This document shows positions 36,925 to 44,989 of a DNA stretch of 64,000 bases, piece by piece. Under the pieces are notes generated by a model. It made no database searches and had not been told where the DNA came from. It was given only the letters and a program-made list of their open reading frames with translations. The position numbers and the translations under genes were made by a program. Source of the stretch: Halomonas sp. ALS9 (GTDB taxonomy: Bacteria > Pseudomonadota > Gammaproteobacteria > Pseudomonadales > Halomonadaceae). Positions within the stretch are counted from its first letter, which is position 1. Every line of letters starts with the position of its first letter. The stretch lies in contig NZ_LXRG01000173.1 of assembly GCF_001651035.1 (NCBI RefSeq), positions 124,001-188,000 of the forward strand, written 5' to 3'.

Positions 36925-39756
36925 ATGAAAACACCTACCCTTTTTCGAATGCCTCAGCGTCTTAGCCTAACCTGGCGGGTTATCACCTTAAGCAGCCTCC
37001 TGCTTTTAGCGTTGGTAACACTTTTTACTTGGCTAGGACACGACAACTTAACTCGTCAGTTTCAGGAAAGTCGGACTCAGCACCACGAACGCCAGCAGCG
37101 AGAAATCCGTTTAGCGTTGCTCCGTTCATCGGAAAATTTACGTCAGTTAGCTGGCTTAACTGCCGCCTCAGCAAGCCTGGGCCTGCCCTTACAAGCGGGT
37201 AGCACAGCCGATGTCGAGCGAGCGCTGGACTCCCAATGGCCCGCACTTCAGCTCGAGGCGGGAATTGATGAGATTCTAATCATCAATACGCTCGGTCAAG
37301 TATTGGGCAGTTGGGGCGCCGGAAACTCGCAAGCACAGCTTCCCATACGGAACTGGGTAAGCCAGGTTATCAACACCGAACGACCACTTGCAGCGCTTCG
37401 CTGCTCAGCTAGCTGCCAGCAATTTGCTGCCGTGCCGGTACTGGTGAGGGGAGAAAGCGTCGGTATGGTCGTGCTATCTCGCTCGTTAGCCGATGTCACT
37501 CGGCAAGCCAAAGAAGTCTCTGGCAGCGAAGTCGCGCTACTTGTTACCGGGCCCGCTGAAGACAGCCAGGTAACGGCAACAAGGCAGCTGCAAGCGTGGA
37601 ATGGCCAATTGCTGGCACTCACAAGCGAAGAACAAAGTTTAGTACCTTTGCAGCGAGCGGCAGATACGGCCCCTGTACGTCGCTTGATAGAAGCACCACT
37701 AAGTCTTGAATATAGCGGCAGGCACTTAGAACTCAGCGCAGTGCGCATGGAAGAGGATAACGAACGTAGCAATATCGGATACTTTCTGCTGATATCAGAC
37801 ATTACCGAGCAAATTCAGGCAATTAACCAGGATACTCGCAAGCTGCTGTTCGTTGGCGTGCTCGGCTGGATTGCCGCTGAACTACTGCTATTAATTATAT
37901 TACTTGGCCCAATGGCTAGGCTACGTAGAGTCGCCGGATTGCTTCCTGCCCTGGCCGACGGGAAGTTTAGCGATATACGTTCCGCCATTCCTAGCCACCG
38001 CCGTCGCATTCCCGACGAGATAGATGTTCTTGAGAGCACCACACTCGAGCTGTCGCGCCAACTTGAAATGCTAGAAGGTGAAGTTCAGGAGCGCGGCCAT
38101 CAGCTAGCTGAGCGTATTGAAGAGCTAGCCAAAGAGCGTGATTTCATCAGTGGCCTGCTGGACACAGCCCAGGTGTTTATCATTGCTCAAGACTGCACTG
38201 GACGGATCAGCCTAGTCAATGAGTATGCTCAGCTGATGCTAGGGCTCAATGAGGCTTCGCTACTTGGGCGACATTTTGTTGATGTCTTCGAGGCGGGAGT
38301 CCCTAGCACAGTGAATACGTTTTCCCATCCTCAGCAAGAGGAAAAAACACTACGTACGCCCGACCACCGCCTTCATACTATTGCTTGGTATCATGCACCT
38401 TTACAGACAGGTAGCGAGGGGAAGGTATCCCGCATATCAGTCGGGCTCGATATTACCGATCGCAAGGCTGCCGAAGCGCGGTTAACTTGGTTGGCCGAGC
38501 GCGACCCGCTGACGGAGCTTTACAACCGGCGCTATTTCCAGCATGCACTGCAACTTGCGCTTGAACGCCCATCGAAGAAAAAAGGGGCGGTACTGCTGCT
38601 GGATTTAGACCAGTTCAAAGAGGTTAACGAGCTGAGCGGGCACCATGTAGGCGACAAATTACTCCGCGAAGTTGCCGACACACTCCTCCACAACCTTGGC
38701 CGCCGTGGTGTTATTGCCCGCCTTGGTGGCGATGAGTTTTCCCTCCTATTAGAAAATACCAACGCCGATCAAGCCGTCAGTGCCGCGCAATATATTGCCC
38801 AACTGCTAGAGGGCATCGGCTGCGTTGTCGGCGAGCGGCGGCATCGAGTAACGGCCAGTATTGGCATTGCCCTGTTCCCAACCCATGGCAATACACCCGC
38901 TGACCTTATGGCTAGCGCTGATGTGGCTATGTACAAAGCTAAAGCGAATGGTCTCCAGCATTGGCATCTACTTTCCAAGTCAGAAAATGCCAAAGACGAG
39001 TTGCAAGAACGAGTTTACTGGGTTGAACGCATACGCAATGCGCTTGAAGAGGATAGCTTCGAGCTAATGGTGCAGCCCATCATGCGCCTGGCAGACCAAG
39101 ACGTAAAACACCACGAGGTACTACTGCGAATGCGCGACGCAGATGGGAGCCTAATTGATCCTGCACACTTTATTCCAATTGCCGAGCAGAGCGGACAGAT
39201 TATCTTAATCGACCGTTGGGTATTGCGGCACAGCTTAAAGGCGCTTAGCCAATTGCAGGATAGAGGTATCACCTTAGCGGTGAACCTTTCCGGCCAGTCC
39301 CTTCATGATGGAGGGCTAAAGCAGTATTTGGCAGACGAGCTGACTGCCAGCGGAGCTGACCCCCACCACCTAATATTGGAAGTAACAGAAACAGCGGCGG
39401 TTACTGATTTTTCTACCGCACGCGGCGTACTACAAGCAGTACGCGACCTTGGTTGCCGCACCGCTCTGGATGACTTTGGGGTGGGCTTCAGCAGTTTCCA
39501 TTACCTAGGGCAGTTACCCGTCGATTATATCAAGATTGATGGTTCTTTTATTCGCAGCATGCTAATCAGCCCAGACAGCCGAGTCATTGTTCGCGCGATT
39601 GCTGACATTGCTAAAGGTTTTGGCAAGCAAACAATTGCCGAGTACGTTGATCAGGAAGCCCTATTGCCAATAATAAAATCCTATGGGATAACTTATGGTC
39701 AAGGATTTCACTTAGGGCGTCCAATTCCAATCCATATAGCTTTCACCAACTATTAA
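36925..39756 (+). CDS. Membrane PAS-GGDEF-EAL c-di-GMP synthase/phosphodiesterase
   Basis: 943 residues: transmembrane helix 1 (about 18-38), periplasmic sensor region (39-305), helix 2 (about 307-330), a linker and coiled coil (345-405), a PAS domain (about 406-515), GGDEF (about 525-680) and EAL (about 700-940). The GGDEF motif is intact (601-605) but the RxxD inhibitory site is absent (R593-R-G-V596). The EAL catalytic set is complete: Glu731 (EVL variant), Asn787, Glu819/822, Asp849-850, Lys870, Glu906, Gln926. So synthesis and breakdown of c-di-GMP are both possible. It lies 34 bp after the porin-like gene and is likely its signalling partner. Confidence 0.9.
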   Translation: MKTPTLFRMPQRLSLTWRVITLSSLLLLALVTLFTWLGHDNLTRQFQESRTQHHERQQREIRLALLRSSENLRQLAGLTAASASLGLPLQAGSTADVERALDSQWPALQLEAGIDEILIINTLGQVLGSWGAGNSQAQLPIRNWVSQVINTERPLAALRCSASCQQFAAVPVLVRGESVGMVVLSRSLADVTRQAKEVSGSEVALLVTGPAEDSQVTATRQLQAWNGQLLALTSEEQSLVPLQRAADTAPVRRLIEAPLSLEYSGRHLELSAVRMEEDNERSNIGYFLLISDITEQIQAINQDTRKLLFVGVLGWIAAELLLLIILLGPMARLRRVAGLLPALADGKFSDIRSAIPSHRRRIPDEIDVLESTTLELSRQLEMLEGEVQERGHQLAERIEELAKERDFISGLLDTAQVFIIAQDCTGRISLVNEYAQLMLGLNEASLLGRHFVDVFEAGVPSTVNTFSHPQQEEKTLRTPDHRLHTIAWYHAPLQTGSEGKVSRISVGLDITDRKAAEARLTWLAERDPLTELYNRRYFQHALQLALERPSKKKGAVLLLDLDQFKEVNELSGHHVGDKLLREVADTLLHNLGRRGVIARLGGDEFSLLLENTNADQAVSAAQYIAQLLEGIGCVVGERRHRVTASIGIALFPTHGNTPADLMASADVAMYKAKANGLQHWHLLSKSENAKDELQERVYWVERIRNALEEDSFELMVQPIMRLADQDVKHHEVLLRMRDADGSLIDPAHFIPIAEQSGQIILIDRWVLRHSLKALSQLQDRGITLAVNLSGQSLHDGGLKQYLADELTASGADPHHLILEVTETAAVTDFSTARGVLQAVRDLGCRTALDDFGVGFSSFHYLGQLPVDYIKIDGSFIRSMLISPDSRVIVRAIADIAKGFGKQTIAEYVDQEALLPIIKSYGITYGQGFHLGRPIPIHIAFTNY

Positions 39757-39825
39757 TGAACAGCATTATTTTCAACGAAAGAAAACACAACACCATCCAA
39801 CAAATTAACTAACCAAGGAAAAACA

Positions 39826-40641
39826 GTGATGGAAGCAATTCAAAAAAAGGAGAAAACTAGCAACATACCGATAGATATCTTCACATCTTTTAATGACGAA
39901 TTTAATTTCAGCCTTGCTATCACTGAAAATCAAAAGAACAGGATATATAAGCTCCGCCACGAAGTTTATTGTCAAGAAATTGGTTATCACCCAGCCCAAA
40001 TAACTAATCAAAATATCGAATCGGATATTCACGACTCTCATTCCATTCACTGTTTGATTGAACATCGACGATCTGGACTGGCAGCTGGCTGCCTTAGATT
40101 GGTATTACCAGCGCCTCACCATGATGGAGAACTGAAGAGACTACCTCTTCAAGATTTTGGTGAGCACACGCTTCCCCACGAAGTTTTGCACCCCGCTAAA
40201 CTACCATATGAGAGTATTTGTGAAATATCGCGTTTTGCTATCGCTAGAGCATTTCGCCATAAAGCAATAAATCATGAAACTCTTGCCTCAAACGCTTTTG
40301 ATTACCAATTTACAGAAGCTGAAAAAAAGGCGTTTCCTTTGATAATTATTGCCTTGTTCCTTGCAACATATGCACTCGTCGGCTTAATGAAAAAACGTCA
40401 CGTATTTGCCATGATGGAACCAAGACTTCCAAGACTTCTCTCCATGTCCGGCTTCAAGTTTAAAAAGGTTGGCGAACCTATTGAAATGCATGGTAAGCGA
40501 AATGCTTTTTACATCGACCACAGCAAAGCAGAAAAAGAGATGAACAAAGAACTAATGCCGTTTTACCTTCACATCCGAAAAACTTTAGAACCACAATTAA
40601 AAGAACTGCTGACAATCAAGGACAGCAGTTCTATTAATTAG
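39826..40641 (+). CDS. PEP-CTERM/exosortase-associated acyltransferase (LuxI-like fold)
   Basis: A 271-residue GNAT-like protein of the group annotated as PEP-CTERM/exosortase system-associated acyltransferase. Features resemble acyl-homoserine-lactone synthases: YKLRHEVYCQE (around 41-50), ESDIHDSHS (64-72), GCLRLVLP (87-94) and CEISRFAIAR (131-140), the last like LuxI W-E-x-S-R-F. GC content falls well below the neighbours (long AT-rich codons), a sign of transfer. It follows the c-di-GMP gene by 69 bp. No exosortase, PEP-CTERM substrate or EPS gene is in the window; product unknown. Confidence 0.8.
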   Translation: MMEAIQKKEKTSNIPIDIFTSFNDEFNFSLAITENQKNRIYKLRHEVYCQEIGYHPAQITNQNIESDIHDSHSIHCLIEHRRSGLAAGCLRLVLPAPHHDGELKRLPLQDFGEHTLPHEVLHPAKLPYESICEISRFAIARAFRHKAINHETLASNAFDYQFTEAEKKAFPLIIIALFLATYALVGLMKKRHVFAMMEPRLPRLLSMSGFKFKKVGEPIEMHGKRNAFYIDHSKAEKEMNKELMPFYLHIRKTLEPQLKELLTIKDSSSIN

Positions 40642-40658
40642 TTTAATAACAACTTCAA

Positions 40659-41306
40659 CTATAGTGCACTGTTATTCTCGACTGTAGACGCGGGCCTAAA
40701 ATCATTAATCGTTACACTAGTGAATTTCTCTAAGAAAAACACTAGCGTTTCGGGATATTGGAAGCGCTCTTCAAAGCGCTCTTGGCCTTCTTTCGAGCGC
40801 CGTGTCACGCTTGCCTTATAACCTTCATTTGATTTAAAAACCTTTACGCTATTCTCACGACTACCGTCACGTTTGATGGCCGTTATGGGAGAGTTATCGC
40901 TCAGTAAAACGTCTAGTTGTCGAGCAGCTGTGCGCTCTTCATCGGACGCCCAAAGAGGTTGGTCTCGGTCTCCATAGCGGTAGAGCATAATGACCAACAT
41001 GACGGAAAAAATGCTACTGGTCAGCATCCAGGTTAATAAAACGCTCGAAAGCGGTGTTGTCAGCATGATGAATAACTGAACGACAATGCCCACAGCAAGC
41101 ACACAGGCCAAGGGCCGCCACATGCGTGGATTCATAAATCTGCGCTTCAAGATGTATCCCCAAAGCCCAACCACTGCTAATGCCCCCAACAGCAAATGCA
41201 CGGGAGCAAGTAGAGTCCCCCCACCAGCCAATATGGCAATTACCCCCATAATTACCATTAAACTGTAGAAAGCAGCTAACAGGTAGTAAGCGCGATCAAG
41301 GGTCAT
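40659..41306 (-). CDS. Four-helix membrane protein of unknown function
   Basis: A 215-residue protein with four hydrophobic segments in the first 110 residues (starting LAAFYSLMVIMGVIAILAGG, ending SIFSVMLVIMLY) and a charged C-terminal domain of about 105 residues. I do not recognise the family. The C-terminal domain contains REN and YKASVTRRSKEG with alternating charges. It is convergent with the acyltransferase gene, 17 bp apart. No operon partner on its own strand except a possible link to the metallopeptidase gene further up. Confidence 0.7.
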   Translation of the reverse strand: MTLDRAYYLLAAFYSLMVIMGVIAILAGGGTLLAPVHLLLGALAVVGLWGYILKRRFMNPRMWRPLACVLAVGIVVQLFIMLTTPLSSVLLTWMLTSSIFSVMLVIMLYRYGDRDQPLWASDEERTAARQLDVLLSDNSPITAIKRDGSRENSVKVFKSNEGYKASVTRRSKEGQERFEERFQYPETLVFFLEKFTSVTINDFRPASTVENNSAL

Positions 41307-41452
41307 ATGCAGTCTCCATGCGGGTTAACCGATGGCCTGCGGCGCCATCGGTTTTATTGTTATCGGTTATCGACTTGCGATTATAGCCTTGGAATCCAGT
41401 ATAGATGATCACGACAATTCTTCACTATTGCCGTATCAACCTTTACTACTGT

Positions 41453-42418
41453 TTATAACCCCTGAGCGCCGCGACGCAGCCAATCATGGACAAACGCAAG
41501 CTTACGGCGGGCCGTCTCTGACAGCACAAAAGGGTAAAGATCCGGCAAGCCCATCGAGCGGTTAACGTGGTTAACCCCTACGGTAAGCGCCGCAGCCACG
41601 TATATTAATCGCTCCGCGTCTGGCTCTGCATATGGATCCCACTGCGGGCTAGGCAGCTCCGGCGAAGAGAGGTCTGATGCCGCAAAACTATCGGCAATAT
41701 CGGTTAAATGCAGCAGGTGCGCGGCAGTTTCGGCCCAATCTTCGTGGGGATGTGCTGAGGCGTAGGTGGTTAAATAGCGCTCTTTCCAATCAGGCGGCGG
41801 CCCGGCTTGGTAGTGATGCTGTAGCGCGGCCTGATAATCCTGACGCTCGTCGCCAAACATCTCACGAAAGGCATTCAAAAAATCTTCGCGCAAACTAAGC
41901 CGCCACCACAGCATGTGTGAAATTTCGTGGCGCATATGGCCAATCATCGTGCGGTAAGGCTCTTCTAACGCTTCCCGACGCGTAGTAACCAGCACGGGGT
42001 CTACCTCGGCCACACTGATGGTCACTACGCCCTCAATGTGCCCCATCGGCACAGGTGTGGGGCCTTCGGCAAGCAGATGGAAAACCGGCGGGGCGCCTGG
42101 ATCTTCGGGTCGGAACCAGTGCCAACGGCCCAGATTATCCAAAACCCAGCGCTTAGCCGCTTCCGTTTGTGCCCAGTTAGGAATAGCGTTGGGAAGGTTA
42201 GGGTCTGGCGCCAGTGCTGTCATGGCACAAGCGCGGCAAAAAGCACCCTCTTTAGGGGCAATCCAGTTGCAGCCAATAATGTCACGATTGATGCAGAAAG
42301 GCGGCATTGGCACAAAGGCACGGGCCTGAGGGTCATAGGCGACGGGAACCCCGTCTGCAGTTGCAAGGTTGTCGAACCAGAGAGAGCCCGAACCGACGGG
42401 ATTTGAAAATACGCGCAT
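41453..42418 (-). CDS. Putative zinc-binding metallopeptidase
   Basis: A 321-residue protein resembling the putative zinc-binding metallopeptidase family (Pfam Peptidase_Mx). The HExxH motif is His164-Glu165-Ile-Ser-His168 (MRHEISHMLWW), with a further EDWAETAAHLLH segment that could supply the third ligand. The N-terminal part carries four cysteines, Cys42, Cys50, Cys61 and Cys64, consistent with a zinc ribbon. Start at 42418 (AGGAG 9 nt upstream) is preferred to the earlier in-frame ATG at 42481. Cytoplasmic; substrate unknown. Confidence 0.82.
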   Translation of the reverse strand: MRVFSNPVGSGSLWFDNLATADGVPVAYDPQARAFVPMPPFCINRDIIGCNWIAPKEGAFCRACAMTALAPDPNLPNAIPNWAQTEAAKRWVLDNLGRWHWFRPEDPGAPPVFHLLAEGPTPVPMGHIEGVVTISVAEVDPVLVTTRREALEEPYRTMIGHMRHEISHMLWWRLSLREDFLNAFREMFGDERQDYQAALQHHYQAGPPPDWKERYLTTYASAHPHEDWAETAAHLLHLTDIADSFAASDLSSPELPSPQWDPYAEPDAERLIYVAAALTVGVNHVNRSMGLPDLYPFVLSETARRKLAFVHDWLRRGAQGL

Positions 42419-42522
42419 ACGGTGAAGCTCCTGAAAGCGAGAAAAGAGAACCCATAACCGACTGAACGTTCTCTTTTCCAAAAATCCTATTAAAAAAGTG
42501 TCCAGCGCCCCTTACTTCATCT

Positions 42523-42586
42523 CAAAGCTAGGTCATGTCAAAGCCAGGTCATGTCAAAGCCAGGTCATCTCAAGACTATTTCATTT
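42523..42586. repeat. Tandem 16-bp repeat at the 3' end of the nitroreductase gene
   Basis: Three near-identical copies of TCAAAGCCAGGTCATG at 42523, 42539 and 42555 (first and last differ by one base), then a degenerate fourth at 42571 that overlaps the nfsA-type stop codon (42576). The repeats lie after the coding region and look like expansion of the gene's last codons by slippage. Confidence 0.85.
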
Positions 42587-43307
42587 CAAAGCCGCGCTTG
42601 ATCAAAAAGGCACGCATATGAGGGCGTAACTTGCTATCAAACAAAGGCTTAAGATTGCGGGACCAGTCGGTGTCTTTGTTACTGCTGCTGCGAGCCTGAT
42701 AGTAAGTCTGCATAGTTGTATCGAAGGCCTCTACCTGCTCGACGTCTTCAGTGTAGTAGTCTTCTTTAAGAACCGCCTCCACGGGTAAGCGTGGCTTTAC
42801 TTCAGGTTCTTGGTCTGGATAGCCGAGGCACATACCAAACACTGGGTACACGTGCTTGGGTAGACGTAGCAGATCGCTAATCTGTTGAGGATTATTGCGG
42901 ATACCGCCGATATAGCAGATTCCCAGCCCTTCAGACTCCGCTGCCACCGCCACATTTTGCGCCATTAGCGCCGTATCGACGGTCGCCACCAACAGTTGCT
43001 CGGTCATTCCTCGAACAACGTTTGCGCCAGTGCGCTCAGAAGCCTCTGTCGGACGCTTCATATCAGCACAGAAAACCAAAAAATCGGCACAGCTAGCAAT
43101 GTAACCCTGACCGCCGGCCAGCTCTGCTATCTGCTCACGGTTCGCCTGATTTTTCACATGGATAACGGTATATGCCTGAACATGGCTGGACGTAGCCGCT
43201 CCTTGACCGGCTTGAATAAGCTCCAACAGCAACTCACGCGGAATCGGTCGATCGTTAAATTTACGGATCGAACGGTGGGATTTCAGTAACTCAATAACGT
43301 CGTTCAT
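42576..43307 (-). CDS. nfsA: Oxygen-insensitive NADPH nitroreductase
   Basis: A 243-residue FMN enzyme of the NfsA group, reducing nitro compounds and quinones with NADPH. It starts MNDVIELLKSHRSIRKFNDRPI, the FMN-phosphate Arg region (SHRSIRKF), and has VAAESEGLGICYIGGIRNNP and VFGMCLGYPDQEPEVKPRLP, both family hallmarks. The start at 43307 has AGCGAGG 4 nt upstream; a longer in-frame start would overlap the upstream phosphoesterase gene by 49 nt and matches no family member. Followed by the tandem repeat. Confidence 0.93.
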   Translation of the reverse strand: MNDVIELLKSHRSIRKFNDRPIPRELLLELIQAGQGAATSSHVQAYTVIHVKNQANREQIAELAGGQGYIASCADFLVFCADMKRPTEASERTGANVVRGMTEQLLVATVDTALMAQNVAVAAESEGLGICYIGGIRNNPQQISDLLRLPKHVYPVFGMCLGYPDQEPEVKPRLPVEAVLKEDYYTEDVEQVEAFDTTMQTYYQARSSSNKDTDWSRNLKPLFDSKLRPHMRAFLIKRGFEMK

Positions 43308-43408
43308 GGAACCTCGCTTATCTGCATAACGCTTATCTGAAACAACAAACGAATAGGGTAACAGATTTGTACAAGATGACAGGAGTGGCTGATCGCTTTC
43401 AAAACAGG

Positions 43409-43900
43409 CTAGAGCAAATGCATAATTGCGCCGCGCACGCCGCGTTGATCTATCCATAATTTGCCTAGCGTAATAGGCAGTTTGAATCGGCGCTTTCCCG
43501 CTGCTCCAGGATTGAAGAACAGCTTTCCGTCCTGATGTTGATTGCGGGGCTTATGGGAATGGCCATGCAGAACAGCCACGCAAGGAGTCTTTGGGTCGAA
43601 ATCTTCTAAGCGGTGAACAAGGTGCAGGTGTTTTTCGTTCACAATAATGTCCTGATGTATCGGCAAACTCGTCGCCCACGCCGCCCTGTCTATATTGCCC
43701 TTTACGCAGTGCACTGGCGCCACTGTCTCCAAACGCTGCAAAATCGCTTTATCCGCTTCTTTGCTACCCACATCCCCCAAGTGCAGAATGAGTTCACACC
43801 CCTCCAGGAGACAAAGTGCCTCATCACGCAGCAACCCATGGGTATCGGCAATCACCCCGACGGGAGAATTGACGCTATAGCACGGTTTAGATTGGCTCAT
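43409..43900 (-). CDS. Metallophosphoesterase, YfcE/MJ0936-like
   Basis: A 163-residue calcineurin-like phosphodiesterase. The metal and catalytic residues are in IADTHG (Asp19, His21), HLGDVG (Asp43), KGNIDR (Asn) and GHSHKP, and the C-terminal NPGAAGKRR motif is typical of YfcE. It would cleave small phosphodiesters such as bis-pNPP substrates; biological substrate unknown. The ATG is preceded by a run of eight G (43902-43909 as C on the plus strand), leaving only 1 nt between run and start. Confidence 0.88.
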   Translation of the reverse strand: MSQSKPCYSVNSPVGVIADTHGLLRDEALCLLEGCELILHLGDVGSKEADKAILQRLETVAPVHCVKGNIDRAAWATSLPIHQDIIVNEKHLHLVHRLEDFDPKTPCVAVLHGHSHKPRNQHQDGKLFFNPGAAGKRRFKLPITLGKLWIDQRGVRGAIMHLL

Positions 43901-44017
43901 TCCCCCCCCTGTCAGCGGATGAAAATGTCATTCTAGCTTTTTTTGCTAGGACGCTATCAAAAGTTGCCTACCAAAGCCGATATCTAAGTTATCAAATAGC
44001 TAGCGATAGCGAGTCAT

Positions 44018-44046
44018 TTATTAGATTTTCATTGTCTATCTAATAA
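44018..44046. promoter_or_regulatory. 9-bp inverted repeat upstream of the methyltransferase gene
   Basis: TTATTAGAT (44018-44026) and ATCTAATAA (44038-44046) are perfect complements, 11 nt apart, in the 230-bp region between the divergent phosphoesterase and methyltransferase genes. Arm length and AT-richness suit a dimeric repressor or activator. It lies 85 bp upstream of the methyltransferase ATG. Confidence 0.45.
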
Positions 44047-44130
44047 GTTAGGCATCAGCAAGCTATACTGCTAAGGCTATACGTTGATAACTGACACTTG
44101 ATGGAATAATAACGACGCCAGGAAGCCGAT

Positions 44131-44898
44131 ATGACCAATACCCCTCAAAATGCACCCGGGCAAGAGTGGAATGCCAGCGACTACGCCCAGAATGCTAATT
44201 TTGTACCTAAGCTAGGCAGCGAAGTGGTCAAGCTGTTAGCGCCTCAGCCCGGCGAACGCATTTTGGATCTTGGCTGCGGCGACGGCTCGTTGACCGAGCG
44301 CCTTGTGCAACTTGGCGGTGACGTGCTCGGTGTAGACGCTTCAGAAGAGATGGTGAACGCCGCACGCCAACGCGGGATTACCGCGCGTGTCATTGATGGG
44401 CACCAGCTGCCTTTTGACCATGAATTTGATGCAGTATTTAGCAATGCAGCGCTGCATTGGATGCTAGACCCCCAGGCGGTACTAGCAGGCGTTAAGCGTG
44501 CATTAAAGCCGGGAGGCCGTTTTGTGGCTGAGTTCGGTGGCCATGGCAATGTCGCCGCTATTTGCACCGCACTGATTGCTGCCCTGCAGTTTCGGGGCAT
44601 TAGCGCCCGCGGCCGCCACCCCTGGTACTTTCCGACCACCCACGAGTACGGCCATTTGCTGGAAACAGTCGGTTTCAAAGTAGAAAGCATTGAGCTGATC
44701 CCACGCCCTACTCCCTTGCCTACCGGCATGTTGGGGTGGCTGGAAACCTTTGCCAGCCCTTTCCTGCATGGGCTCGACGAAGATGTGCGCGAAGCAGTAC
44801 TTGAAAACACTTTAACGCTGCTGGGACACAGTCTGCGCGATGAACAAGGCAACTGGACGGCAGATTATGTACGACTGCGCGTTTCAGCCCGTGCGTAA
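44131..44898 (+). CDS. Class I SAM-dependent methyltransferase
   Basis: A 255-residue methyltransferase. Motif I is ILDLGCGDGSLTERL (SAM-binding glycines), motif II is VLGVDASEEMVNAAR, and motif IV is FDAVFSNAALHWMLDP. The pattern NAALHWM and the later RGRHPWYFPT segment resemble trans-aconitate or ubiquinone/menaquinone-type small-molecule methyltransferases, but the substrate is unknown. It stands alone, with a hairpin terminator 40 nt downstream. Confidence 0.88.
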   Translation: MTNTPQNAPGQEWNASDYAQNANFVPKLGSEVVKLLAPQPGERILDLGCGDGSLTERLVQLGGDVLGVDASEEMVNAARQRGITARVIDGHQLPFDHEFDAVFSNAALHWMLDPQAVLAGVKRALKPGGRFVAEFGGHGNVAAICTALIAALQFRGISARGRHPWYFPTTHEYGHLLETVGFKVESIELIPRPTPLPTGMLGWLETFASPFLHGLDEDVREAVLENTLTLLGHSLRDEQGNWTADYVRLRVSARA

Positions 44899-44937
44899 GC
44901 TGAACCGCCTATTAGCGGCCACGTTATAGCGGCAAAC

Positions 44938-44976
44938 AGCCGCCGGCAATAAGTACACTTATCATCGGCGGCTTTT
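44938..44976 (+). terminator. Terminator after the methyltransferase gene
   Basis: AGCCGCCG (44938-44945) pairs with CGGCGGCT (44966-44973) around a 20-nt loop that itself holds ATAAGT/ACTTAT, and TTTT follows. It lies between convergent genes and its reverse strand also forms the stem, so it may work for the chemoreceptor gene as well. Confidence 0.7.
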
Positions 44977-44989
44977 AGTGATTTAAGAC

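Noticed and set aside
42576..43457. A longer nitroreductase start at 43457.
   Set aside because: It would overlap the phosphoesterase gene by 49 nt and adds 50 residues not found in NfsA-type enzymes; 43307 has a ribosome site.
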